From Rebecca billardiae RCC1528 (lineage: Eukaryota; Haptophyta): 64,000 bases of DNA. The DNA is taken from contig OZ251234.1 of the NCBI GenBank assembly GCA_965240325.2, positions 1,364,001-1,428,000 on the forward strand, read 5' to 3'. Each line of letters begins with the position of its first letter. Within the stretch, counting starts at the first letter, position 1. Shown piece after piece: positions 22,691 to 33,100 of the stretch. Position numbers and translations under genes: made by a program. A model generated the notes under the pieces. It had not been told where the DNA came from. It did not search any database and worked only from the letters and a program-made list of their open reading frames with translations.

Positions 22691-22763
22691 ACAAACCTCG
22701 CTACCACCAAACCCCCGGCCCGAGTAGAGTCCGGTGCGCGGATTCCGGCGATCGAGTTCAGAA

Positions 22764-23149
22764 GTATTGTGAAGAGGTTGTGATGGTTGTTGGTGACGCG
22801 GGCGTTTCGCACGGGCTCGTCCGGTCCCGCGCCTGTGGGAGCGGACTGGTGACGGGCGATCGGCACGGTCGAGGGTGAGAGGCGAGAGACGTAGGCGTAT
22901 ACACGAGCACTCAACGACAGCGCGGTCGATGCAGTACCGGCAGCGGCCGCAGCGGCGACGGGCGTAGCACGTGCGAGCGCACGAGGGCGTGAGCTTTTAG
23001 CGTGTCATGTCTAGATCATTGTCGGTTCCGCGCGTCTGGACTGCACAGCGGTCCGGTCTGATCACGTCAGTCCGGTCTGAATCAGGACCGAGTGAAGAAA
23101 GTCGAGAAATAGAAAATCTGGTCGTAGAGGAAGAAATGAATAAACCACA
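22764..23149 (-). repeat. 386-bp direct repeat, left copy
   Basis: It begins GTATTGTGAAGAGG and ends ATAAACCACA on the plus strand, identical to the copy at 25382. Identity suggests recent insertion or gene conversion. Confidence 0.9.
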
Positions 23150-25381
23150 CTACACTCCCCCCCATGTGAAGCCGGGTATGAGATAGTAGATAGAGCTCGC
23201 AGTCAGATGATGACGGCCATTAGCGGGGTACCCAATAGATGCGGGTTCACATGTCCCATAGATAATGTGGTTGAGGAATTAGAGGATAGAGAGGAACTAG
23301 AGAATAGAGCGGGTGAGGCAGAGGTGTAGTGTTCACCGCGAGGGAGATCAGCACGTAGAATGCTGAAACTTCTGGTTGACGTCAAAGCTCGTGAGCATGA
23401 TCGAGTATACGGAACGACAAACAACTCTTGTGAACGCCTCTCGACAAAGAGCTTGCTCATGGTGCCTTGAGGCTCCTCGATCAGCCAGGCCTTGCCCGTT
23501 CCAAAACGAGTGCATCCACCGTTCCAATAGGCAGCAGTTCTCGCCCCCATTAGTGCGGTGCATAGAGGCAGCAGTAGTGTGTGATGTAGTCGTGGATCAA
23601 GTGCTCGCCGTAAGTGGAGCTAGTAGGTGAGGTTCGAGCGAGAAGATGAGCACAGATCACGATTAGAGATCACACAGCGGCGCCTTGAGATGGTTGTCCA
23701 TGATCGCCTTCGTGCCGATGAGATTGACTCTCATCGTTGCCGTCTGCAGCACGTACACGGACGAATAGACGCCTGGTACGAGTACGCGATGGCAGCATGA
23801 GTGCGATGATATCGTCGCCACCAGGATGATCGCGTGGTCGAAGTAGATGCGGTCGTCAGGCGTGTGGTAGAATCGGCAAATAGAGTGGAGCATCGAATGA
23901 GATCGTGTCCGGGGCCGAGTGAAGATGAGTGACCAGGTAGAGGTAGTTGGCGCCGGGAGCTGCGACGCCGATAGAGACAGTAGAGACCGTAGTTAGGGCA
24001 GTAGATCATATGTAGTTCGTGCGGATGTACTTAGAGTGGATGTAGTTCGAGTGGGTGTAGCTAGATCCGATGAGAAGTAGTTGCTGGTGCGTCGTCCGCT
24101 GCGGTAGCCGCCGTGATGCCGTAGTGGTCCTCAGCGGTGATCAGGCGCGTCGGAGTAGAGGCGGCAGCGGTAGCATCGGCAGCGGAAGCAGCAGCAGCGA
24201 TAGAGGTGCACGATAAGAACTCGTCCAGGTTGGCAGCGCGGCGGCGGGCAGAGCAAGTTCTGGTATAGGCCCTGCAGTCGGTCACCGGCTGAGCTGGGAC
24301 GATTAGTTGAGCAGTTGGCGCATCACCGGCGGATCGGCGGTCAGCGCGGTAGGAGGCTCATCGTGCTCGGGGATAGCGTCGAGGGTAGATAGAGCGGGTA
24401 GAACACGAGCGTGTAGAGAACGTGTACAGAACGAGCGGCTTCGCCGTTAGCACCGCTGCGTGTAGTAGTGGGTCAATTGTCGTTGCAATTGTCGTCGTCG
24501 TCATCGTCGTCGTTGGATGCGTCCGCTGGATCGGTCGCCGACAGCGATGGTTCGGCAGCGTGAGGCAAAGGAATCGGCAACTCGGTGCCGTACGCCTCGT
24601 GGTCGAATGCATCAATGAACACGAATGTCCGAGAATAGGTAGTCGTATAGGAGACCGTAGTCGAGAAGGACTCGAGAGTCGACGCTGGATCGTCGGGCCG
24701 GTCAGGTTGTCGGCGTAAGAGAGCGGTCTGCTCGTAGTCGCCGATGATAGATGCGGATGGAGATAGGTCGCATGTGCTAGTACGTGTCGGCCGGGCGGGG
24801 AGGTAGTAGAGAAAGTAGAGGCCGGACAGCAAGTCGTCGTAGATGTGGCCGTGGGATTAGAGGGCCTTGGTAGTAGCAGATAGTAGATGACACGAGAGAA
24901 GTCCCGTCGCGGAGAATAGTTGCCGCAGATGATGTTAGGCGGCGTGAGCGGTTAGATGCCGTTCGGAAGTAGAGGCAGTATAGTAGTCGACGAGAAGAAA
25001 TAGAGCGGGTTGCCCTTGTAGTTGTGCTCTCTCAGGTTGTCGTCGCTGCTTGATGGGGTCGTGCGTGTAGTACGGCTGGTCGTCTGTCCGACTTCGTAGT
25101 GAGTAGGTAGTAGTCGAGCGAGTCGCCCATGCCGTAGAGGTTGAGGATGCCGTTTAGGAAGAGATCGGTCACCTCGATATCGACAGGTCCCACCTCCAGC
25201 TGCTGGAAGACCGTGTACGTCATCATCATGATGTGAGCGTGCACAATGTAGATGGACGGGCGAGATGCAGATGTCCGTGTGCGAGATGTAGGAGGCGTGC
25301 TCGATGACGTCGTAGAGGAGGATCTTCAGCATCACCAGGATGTCCTTCAGCGTCGCGTATGCCTGCCACGAGTAGTTGTTT

Positions 25382-25767
25382 GTATTGTGAAGAGGTTGTG
25401 ATGGTTGTTGGTGACGCGGGCGTTTCGCACGGGCTCGTCCGGTCCCGCGCCTGTGGGAGCGGACTGGTGACGGGCGATCGGCACGGTCGAGGGTGAGAGG
25501 CGAGAGACGTAGGCGTATACACGAGCACTCAACGACAGCGCGGTCGATGCAGTACCGGCAGCGGCCGCAGCGGCGACGGGCGTAGCACGTGCGAGCGCAC
25601 GAGGGCGTGAGCTTTTAGCGTGTCATGTCTAGATCATTGTCGGTTCCGCGCGTCTGGACTGCACAGCGGTCCGGTCTGATCACGTCAGTCCGGTCTGAAT
25701 CAGGACCGAGTGAAGAAAGTCGAGAAATAGAAAATCTGGTCGTAGAGGAAGAAATGAATAAACCACA
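25382..25767 (-). repeat. 386-bp direct repeat, right copy
   Basis: Identical partner of 22764-23149; 5' LTR if the element is read on the minus strand. Confidence 0.9.
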
Positions 25768-26839
25768 ACAAGAAGGCCGCGCCAAATCTTGCGTCGCGTG
25801 CGATGGCGCTTCCCGCCCGCGAGACACCTCGTGATGAGGGCCTTTCCGCACCGAGCCCGACGCGCGGCGGTGGATCGCGCGGCGGCTGTCGTGCGCAGCG
25901 CTTGATACTATGGCCCGTGCGAGCGCTCGACGTGCAAGTCGGGCGAGGACCGCCCCAGGTCGCACGATCGTGTCGACGCGCCGAGCGTACCTCCAAACGC
26001 GTCGACTTTGGCCCCCGTTCGACCTGCACGCGAGACGACGAGGGCAGTAATCGCGAATCGGGCGAAAAAACCCCTCGGGAGTCCTCGCGCGATGTCCGCG
26101 CCGGCGTTGGATCTGGCGCGCGCCGCCCACGCGCTCCGCGCCATCGGGCACTTGTTTTCGGCCGAGTGTCCCCAGTGGGAGCTGCGAGGGTGCCCGGTGG
26201 TGAGCGAAGCGATTTTCTTTTCTTTGCGAGGCGATTTTCTGTATAGTCGTTGTCTTTTCTTTTTCTTTTCTTCCCCGGGCACTACGGGCGGACCTTGACG
26301 GCCCGCGTTGCCTGAGCTGTGTGCGTCTCTTATTCTTAGTAAACTGTATGCAATCATGCACTATTTTTTCTCGTCACCTGTGACTACTCGGGGCGATCGG
26401 CGCGAGTCGGCGAGTCCCCCGCGGCATGGACCACGGTGATGCCTGATATGCTTGATGATCGGGCTGATGGCCGAGTGACGCACCGCAACGTGACCGTCGA
26501 GCTACTACGTCGTCAGCCCGGTGCGAAGACGCAGCGTGAAGCCACGGGTGATACGCCAGGCAGACGGCCTACTGCAGAGGAATTGGGTGCGTCTAGCTGC
26601 GTGCCCGCTGCTGCAGCGCGGACGTTCGCCTTCGCAAAGGGACAGGGTGAAGGCGGGCTGCTTGACTTGGCAATGGCATGACCAGTCCATGAGTGCTGGA
26701 TCACCATCGCGAATATCTCGGCGATGAGCACACCGAGCGCACGATTCACATCGTCAAGCTTCCACGCGACCAAGTGCCGTTGGACATCTGCGCACAGGCA
26801 GTCCACGCTGCCTGCAAGTCCTGGCCCAACAGCATGTGA
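25768..26839. other. Intergenic, mostly unresolved
   Basis: It holds the second copy of the 45-bp dispersed block (26307-26348). Just beyond the mL53-like gene, on the minus strand, is one coding-like stretch (VNRALGVLIAEIFAMVIQHS, about 26650-26760) without a supportable start or splice. Nothing else is recognisable. Confidence 0.4.
26307..26348. repeat. Dispersed 45-bp block, copy 2
   Basis: Same orientation and sequence as 1483-1527 except for a 3-bp deletion after CTCTT. Confidence 0.7.
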
Positions 26840-27271
26840 TCACGATGCATGGTCCTCGATCAACGCAATCATGTCGCGCACCTTGATCTGGTCCGCCGGC
26901 ACATCGAGCTTTGCCCCTGACGTGAAGGTGAGTGCGACCTCGACTTCTCCGCGCGGCTGCAGCTGTACACGCGTCTCGAGCTTTGGATCAGCGCCAGCGT
27001 GAGTTGTGCGCAGTTGTCTAAGCAGCTCGCGCACGGCGGCGACACGTTTTGGCGTCGAGGCAGTGGGTGAGAAGGACACGGCTATTGCTTTCAGTCCCGA
27101 TGCGAAGCCAGCGTGGCGGGCACGCGCGGCCATGATGACGACGGCTGTGGACGCGCCCGGAGCCCCGGACTGGGGCGGCGGGGCCGAAACTCGCCTGCCA
27201 AAAAAGGCGAGGGCGCTCCGCGCAGCGCGACTGGCGACCGAGGGAGGCACCGCTGCGCGGGGATCCAGCAC
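26840..27271 (-). CDS. Mitochondrial large-subunit ribosomal protein mL53-like
   Basis: 143 codons from the first ATG. A core of about 90 residues matches the mL53 pattern: a strand with F-S-P (AIAVSFSPTASTPKRVAA), a helix RELLRQLR, then strand pairs ETRVQLQPRGEVEVALTF and GAKLDVPADQIKVRDMIALI. mL53 is a small thioredoxin-like protein of the mitochondrial ribosome. The first 46 residues are Arg/Ser/Ala-rich without acidic runs (SVASRAARSALAFFGRR), as expected of a mitochondrial presequence, which favours the upstream ATG at 27271 over the internal one at 27133. It is divergently paired with the next gene, with only 35 bp between starts. The family call rests on pattern only; sequence similarity in this family is low. 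Confidence 0.5.
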   Translation of the reverse strand: MLDPRAAVPPSVASRAARSALAFFGRRVSAPPPQSGAPGASTAVVIMAARARHAGFASGLKAIAVSFSPTASTPKRVAAVRELLRQLRTTHAGADPKLETRVQLQPRGEVEVALTFTSGAKLDVPADQIKVRDMIALIEDHAS

Positions 27272-27306
27272 CGGCAGGCAAGCTCATGTGCTTGGCCTGA
27301 TCACTG

Positions 27307-28863
27307 ATGGCGGCGCCGGCGGCGTCGATGCCGTCGCCCGGCCCGGGCGTGGGTGCCGACACGTTCGTCGTGCTCGGTCTCGATGCGAGCAGCGACCTGG
27401 CGGGCGCGGTCGAAGCGGACGATGCGTTCGTTGACGCGAGCCCGGTGCTCGAGGCCGCCCCGGCGCTGCCGCCGTCGCACCCAGCCCCAGCGGCGCCGCC
27501 TCCACCTGAGCATGGCAGCGCGGCAGAGCCGCCGTGGCGACGGCGGTTACTTCTCATGTCCGCGCTCGCGCTGCTGCTCACCGGCACGGCGGCGCTGTGC
27601 CTGCTCTTCCTGCCGCAGCTGCAGCAGCGGCCCGGGGATGACCCTCGACTGGACAATGCGAGCGTCAGCAACGATGCCGACGCCGTGCTCGTCGTCTCGC
27701 ACGATCTGGACGTGCTCGCGACGGGGGACGAGCGCTTCCTGCGGATGCTCGTCGCGTTCTGCGTCACGGCGGCCGGGCGCGCGCCGGCGGGTGCGCCGCC
27801 CGCGTGCACCTGGCTCGAGGCATGCTCCGAGTGGCCGCGAGAAGGCGGCCGCCCGCCGCACGTGGAGTGCCGCGAGCGGCCCGCCTTTGGCGACCGCGCG
27901 GGCGTGCCGTCGCCGCGCTCGCCGCCCTTGGTGGGCGCGGGCGGCGAGGCCGCGTATCGGCCAGTGGTTGTGATCGATGCGCCGCTGGGCGTGGCGCGCG
28001 CGTACTGCGCCTCGCGCGAGCTCAAGTGCACGTTTGCCGTGCAGCTGCGCGAGCCCTCGGAGCAGCTCGTGCACAGCACGCTCGCACGGCTGCGCGCGCG
28101 CGGCGAGATCGGCGCGCAGCCGAGCCTGCCCGCCGAGCTGCTCGCGCTCAAGCACGCGCTCATGCGGCGCATGCTCAACGAGAGCGCGCTTTGCCCGGGG
28201 CCGCTGGCCTCGCTGCTCTGCGCGCCGCGCGCGGCCGAGTGCGCGCCCGCCGCGCGGCGCGCGGCCGCGGCAATGCCGGCCGCGCCGGGCGACGCGTGCG
28301 ACCCGGTCGCAGAGCTGCAGGGAGTCGGCCTCATCGGGCTCGAGGACGACTGGGGGGGCACGATCGAGCAGCTCGAAGCCGCGCTCGATCCGCGCTGCGC
28401 GCTGCCGCGCAGCCTGTGGTGCCGCTGGCGCGCGCGCGAGCGCGAGCCCATCGACGCGGACGGCGGCGCCCGCGCCGAGTCACTCGCGAGCGCCCTCTCG
28501 CGGTACGAGTGGGCGAGCAGCCACGACCCGTCGGCAGTGCGCGCGGTGTACGCGGCCGTGGGCGACTCGGCCGTCACGCTCGACGGCAACGCGCTCGACG
28601 CGAGCGACACGAGCACGCAGGCCCTCGTGCGCTCGCTGCGGCAGGACGTGCTGTTTGCGCACCACCTGGACGGGTACGTGCAGCACGAGGCCAAGCTGTA
28701 CGGCGTGGCACGCGCGCTCCACGCCGACCAGGTCGACGAGGCGACCGCCGCTGCGCGCAAGCGCCGGGGCGTGCATAGGCTGCACGAGCCGTTGTGCGGT
28801 CGGCCCGCGCAGGCCGGCGCGGAGGGCGAGCCCAGTGGTGGCGCGGGTACCTCACGCGCCTGA
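27307..28863 (+). CDS. Type II membrane protein, sulfotransferase-like, 518 aa
   Basis: ATG start, no introns. A ~75-residue Ala/Pro-rich cytosolic segment precedes WRRRLLLMSALALLLTGTAA, a single membrane span with positive charges on its N-terminal side (type II topology, typical of Golgi enzymes). The luminal part contains FAVQLREPSEQLVHSTLARL, which fits the 3'-phosphate-binding strand and helix of carbohydrate sulfotransferases (LRxPxExxxS), and later GVGLIGLEDDWGGTIEQLEA, which fits the downstream VGLxExFxxSL motif. The 5'-phosphosulfate loop that should come first is not evident, so activity is uncertain. Several cysteines suit a secretory fold. Sulfated polysaccharides are common in algal cell coverings, but the substrate is unknown. 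A glycosyltransferase-like orphan is an alternative. Confidence 0.5.
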   Translation: MAAPAASMPSPGPGVGADTFVVLGLDASSDLAGAVEADDAFVDASPVLEAAPALPPSHPAPAAPPPPEHGSAAEPPWRRRLLLMSALALLLTGTAALCLLFLPQLQQRPGDDPRLDNASVSNDADAVLVVSHDLDVLATGDERFLRMLVAFCVTAAGRAPAGAPPACTWLEACSEWPREGGRPPHVECRERPAFGDRAGVPSPRSPPLVGAGGEAAYRPVVVIDAPLGVARAYCASRELKCTFAVQLREPSEQLVHSTLARLRARGEIGAQPSLPAELLALKHALMRRMLNESALCPGPLASLLCAPRAAECAPAARRAAAAMPAAPGDACDPVAELQGVGLIGLEDDWGGTIEQLEAALDPRCALPRSLWCRWRAREREPIDADGGARAESLASALSRYEWASSHDPSAVRAVYAAVGDSAVTLDGNALDASDTSTQALVRSLRQDVLFAHHLDGYVQHEAKLYGVARALHADQVDEATAAARKRRGVHRLHEPLCGRPAQAGAEGEPSGGAGTSRA

Positions 28864-29244
28864 GGCACCGCGGCTGATATCGCGGCATCGCGCCTGATTC
28901 TGCTGAATATTTATTCGCGGCCGCGGCATGGGCGGGGTCCGGGGGACTGGGGTTCCCCGTCGCCGGGCGGAGGCGGGGCCTGCCGTTGACAGTGCCATGA
29001 CACTCACGCGGGCACCCATCGACACGGTATGGCTACCTGTGACTGACTCCGTATTGTACACGACTAACTACTTAGGCACCGACTGGTGCCAACGACCATC
29101 GCTGCTGATCGCAACTACGACCCGGCTTACCCGTTACCGGTCTCCGAACTGTTGCAGCAGCAGCACTCCATCACCGGAGCAGGCGGATGAATCTCCCCCA
29201 GTGGCCAGGGCTGGGACTTTCGGCGTCGCGTAGAGTGACCGCAG

Positions 29245-29299
29245 TCACGTGAGTGTCGTCACGGCTGCCCAACAGGCGTGATCACGTGACATCACGTGA
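29245..29299. promoter_or_regulatory. Cluster of three TCACGTGA palindromes
   Basis: Copies at 29245, 29282 and 29292. CACGTG is the core E-box/G-box bound by bHLH and bZIP factors. They lie between the 3' end of the membrane protein gene and the small open frame. Confidence 0.6.
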
Positions 29300-29480
29300 C
29301 GAGTCCGGCCCACGGGGGGGTCCGGGGGGGTCCCCCCGGGGCCCCGCCGGCCCGAGGCGAAGAAAATTTTTGGGCCAGTATTTGGGAGTGAATAATGACG
29401 AAATCTCAATCGTCTACGACAGACTAGTACTCGCCGGGACGAGTACTCATGAAGAGCGCGATTAGACAGCTGCACTCCGA

Positions 29481-29741
29481 CTAGTCGTGGTCAGCAGCCC
29501 CGTCTTTGAATACCTGCATGAGGCTCGCCTGCCGAGCCATCTTAAACTTGGCCAGCTCGCGCGCACTCACCGCGCCGGAGCCCTTCCGCGGCCCGGGCCG
29601 CGCGTGGCCATTCATTGGTGCGCTCGAGGATGGGATCGGGCGCGCCTTGCCCAGCTGGCGCTCCCCCGGCTTGAGGCGCTTCTTCTCACGCGCCGACTCC
29701 GCGCTCGGCGCGCCCGCCTCCGCGCTCGGCGCGTCCGCCAC
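29481..29741 (-). CDS. Candidate terminal exon of a small gene
   Basis: An 86-codon frame with no ATG at its 5' end (the first codon is GTG, and a TGA lies three codons upstream), ending in TAG. It is rich in Ala, Ser and Lys, then has a helical segment SARELAKFKMARQASLMQVF and ends KDGAADHD. It may be the last exon of a gene transcribed divergently from REV3, with a splice acceptor near 29720. An ATG at residue 43 is the other possible start. Family not recognised. Confidence 0.3.
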   Translation of the reverse strand: MADAPSAEAGAPSAESAREKKRLKPGERQLGKARPIPSSSAPMNGHARPGPRKGSGAVSARELAKFKMARQASLMQVFKDGAADHD

Positions 29742-29895
29742 GGCGGCTCATCCGACTGCGGCCGCGAACCCGCCTTCAGCCTTGCGGCTCGTCGAGTACT
29801 CTCGGCGGAGTCGGCGCGCCCCCGCGCAGGCGCGCACTGCCCCGGCCTCGGGCCCGGGGGCTGTCCGGGTGCACACCATGACTACCGGACTGCTG

Positions 29896-29977
29896 TCACG
29901 TGACGGACCCATTGCCGACGTGACGCGTCACGTGATCACGTGTCACGTGATCACGCCGTGATATCACGCTCACGTGA
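29896..29977. promoter_or_regulatory. Cluster of four TCACGTGA palindromes upstream of REV3
   Basis: Copies at 29896, 29928, 29943 and 29970; the last ends 137 bp before the REV3 ATG. Several overlap TGATCA palindromes. Likely binding sites for a CACGTG-type factor (bHLH or bZIP); no such factor is encoded here. Confidence 0.65.
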
Positions 29978-30114
29978 TCACGAACTCCCAGCCCTGCCAG
30001 TGGCAGCCGAGCGAGCGGGTATTCCATGAATTCCCGCCCTGCTTGTCTCGATCGTACAGCCGGTCGTGGCGATGGCGCCTGCGGCCGTGGCGCGCTGACT
30101 GGGGACGAAGCGCC

Positions 30115-33100
30115 ATGGAGGACGAGCTGCGTGTTCGCGTTGTCGTCGTCGACTACGTCCTCAAGCCCCCGCGCCCAGGCCTGGACTGCACGCACTCGCG
30201 AGTGACCGGCGTGAGGCTGGGCCGCGTGCCCGTCGTGCGCGTTTTTGGCAGCACGCCGGACGGGCAGAAGGTCTGCGCGCACGTGCACTCCGTCTTCCCG
30301 TACATCCTGATCAGGCTGGACGGGGAATCGACCGCGCAGGCCGACGTCGCGGCGCTGGCCGTGCAGCTCACGCGCTGCGTGAACGCTGCGCTCGATGCTG
30401 CCGGCCAGGCGGACGGCGGCGCGCGCGGTCGGCGTGGCCGAACGCGCGAGCACGTTTTCGCAGCGCTCCTGCGCGAGGGCACACCCATCTACGGGTATCA
30501 CGCACACACGCGCTTCTACCTGAAGCTGTGCCTCGTCGATCCCGCCGCGGTGTCGCGCGTGACCGCCCTGCTCCACGCCGGCGTGATCCTCGGCCGTGCG
30601 TGGGAGGTGGCGGAGGCGCACGTCCCGTTCTGGCTGCAGTTCTTTGTCGACTTCAACCTCGTGGGCATGGGCCAGCTCAGGCTCACGCACGCGCGGTTCC
30701 GCCAGCCGCTCCCGCCCGCGACGGACCAGGCGCTCGCTGCGGGCACGCGCGTGCTGTGCGAGAGCACCGTGCCCATGGAGTGGCGCGCCCCCGCGGACAT
30801 GGTGCGGGAGAGCACGTGCGCGCTTGAGCTCGACTGCGTTGCGTCCGACATTGCAAACCCGGCCGACGTCTCGCGCGCCGCGCTGGACACGGACGTGCGC
30901 GAGGTGCGCCTGGTGCGCTCGCTCGAGGGCCTGTGGGAGGAGGAGCAGGCGCGGCTCGCCGCGCTCGGCGGCTCGCAGCTGCGTGGCGTCACTCCGCCGT
31001 CGCAGTCGGCGCGCCAGCCTGCTCCGCACGCGCGCACGGACGCCGCGGAGCGAGCACATGCCGCCATCGCTCACGCAGTGCGCGCAAAAGCGGTGGCCGC
31101 CGCGAGGTCGAATGCGCCTGCCGCGCCAGCCGCCGCGCCCGCCGCCAGCAGTGCGCCGCTCGCAATCGTCGGCACCCAGCCCGACCTCTACCTCGAGGCG
31201 CGCGATTCCGCCGAGCTGGACGCGCGCGCCGACGCGGACGCGGCGGCCGAGGCCATCCTCGACGCGTGGCAGTGTGACGACGGCGGCGCGGAGCCGACCC
31301 CGCCTGACGAGGGCGGTGCCGGCGGTGCCACTCAGCTCAGCTCCGTGCCACCTGCTTCGCGGGCAGCTCCGCTGACGCAGGGCGACGAGGAGCTCCGGCA
31401 GCTGCTGGCGCTGTCGCTCACGCCAGACAGCTCGGAGCCGCACTGGCTGCACGACGAGATGGGCGCGCTCGCGCTCACTCGTGACGGCGGTGACTCCGGC
31501 GACGAGGGTGCGGACGGCGACGAGAGCCCCGATGAGGACGAGGCCAGGGTGACCGAGGCCGGTGCACACCACGCTGTGGCGGGCGATGGCGCGTGTGATG
31601 GCTCGCAGCCGAGCCAGCCTGGTGCCACGCCGCGGCAGGTCGCGACGCCTCTCGGGACCCCGCTGTCCCTTTCGGCCGCCGAGCTGCGCGCCACGCGTGA
31701 GGCGGGTGACATTATCGAGGCCACGCAAGCCGACGTCCGAGCAGACGGCGCAGGTGACGACGCAGATGATCGCGAGCCCGAAGAGGGCAGCGGCAGCGGA
31801 ATGCAAGGCGGGCTCCCGGCAGAGGGCGAGCCACAGGCGACGGGCGCAGCAGGCGGGAATCCACTTGCGGCCGTGGCGGTGGCCGTGGCGAGTGCGCGAT
31901 TACCTTCGGAGGGGCGCGCCGCACCAGAGCCTGGACCACACCTTGACGCGCATGCGGGTGCGCACCAGGCCCAGCACGCCTTGGCATGCTCGCAGGCGGC
32001 ATTTTCCGCCCTGCGGCCAACGGATCTGGCATGCTGCGAGCCGAGGCGAACTGCAGTCGAGCGCATGGGGCCAGCGCCCGCCGCCGCGGCACGTGCTGAT
32101 CAAGCCAGCGTGCCGCCACGCGCATCTTGCACGCAGCGTGCATGCGCACGGTCGTCCGACAGCGACCGGGATGTCGACGACGCGGCCCAGGTGCGCATTG
32201 CGTCGCCAAAGTACGACGATGGTGCGCGCTTCACAGCGTGGCATGCGGATGCTGGGCTACGCGCGGTGGGCGCAGCAGATGGCATCACGGGAGGCCACAG
32301 CGACGACGACGCTGACATGCTGAGCGCGGAACATGCAACGGCCGGGGCTCCCCTGACGGTGTTGGGACGCATGCTGCTGCCGCCCCCGGCACACCGTGCT
32401 CGTGACGGGATGGAAGCCAAGCCGTCCGCGAGTGTCCACCCGTTCAACGTGCGCTTTGAGCGGCACGGCATACCAGAGGCTGAGGCGTCGGACAACCCGG
32501 GCTTACGCCGTGGCCCCGTGCTGCGTTGGAGTGCCGTGCCACCGACAGCCGCGGAGCTCACGGGCACGCTACGCGCACACAACTTGCCCCGCATCGCATA
32601 CGACGAGCCGCACTACCGGCGGCTGGTAGACGCACCCGCGCGGCAAGTAACCGTGCATGCAAATCGACCATTCCATCTCAGGCCACCAACCTTGTCCTCC
32701 CTGCGGCCCTTCACTGCCACGGCTGAAGCACGCGCGCGGGGACGCGTTGCCCATTCGAGCGCAGCTGTGCTGAGGTACGTCCCCCGACCTCCAAGCGCCG
32801 CCGAGACCACGGAGTGGTTGGCACACCATCGCGACGCGGCTGCTCGAGCCTCGGGTTGCATCATCGAGGGCGCCGCCGCCGCGGCTCGCAACGCGGCCGA
32901 TTGCGCGGCGCAGAAGGATGCCGCCCTAGCCGTGTCGGGAGCTGGCGCATTGCCACGGCTGCACGCTCAGCACTGCCGGCCGGTCCCCGTCCCGGCCATG
33001 TCAGCAACAACCCCGCCCTCCCCGCACAAGCGGGCGCCTCCTCCAGCGCATGATCAGCGAACGTCTCCACAACGAGCAGAGCCTGCCCACGGGCTGGGCG

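Larger units (their letters stand above)
18460..22763. other. Accessory region without a resolved gene
   Basis: 4.3 kb of mixed sequence. It contains the empty site and hairpin at 20.5 kb, the palindrome at 22.66 kb, and possible exon fragments on the minus strand at 21.6-22.5 kb (separate entry). 18.5-20.4 kb and 20.6-21.5 kb show nothing recognisable in any frame. I read the region as decayed mobile DNA. Confidence 0.45.
22764..25767 (-). mobile_element. LTR-like element, 3.0 kb, minus-strand orientation
   Basis: Two direct repeats of 386 bp, identical by eye over their full length, flank 2232 bp of internal DNA. Read on the minus strand the repeats start TGTGGTTTATTC. Just before the downstream repeat is a purine tract, GGGGGGGGAG (near 23155-23164), where a retroelement polypurine tract belongs. 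Internal open frames also lie on the minus strand (25335-24952, 23893-23663, 23550-23203), but none shows reverse transcriptase, integrase or protease motifs and all are short, so the copy is probably non-autonomous. I found no target-site duplication. A recent segmental duplication is the alternative. The internal GC content is lower than in the genes. Confidence 0.6.
28864..30114. other. Intergenic between the membrane protein gene and REV3
   Basis: Contains the two clusters of TCACGTGA palindromes and a small minus-strand open frame (separate entries). A G/C-homopolymer-rich patch at 29309-29345 could form a G-quadruplex. Confidence 0.6.

Noticed and set aside
27018-28868. A 616-codon minus-strand open frame
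   Set aside because: Antisense shadow of the sulfotransferase-like gene. It is Ser/Ala-rich with no motif, and the plus-strand protein has a membrane span and family signatures.
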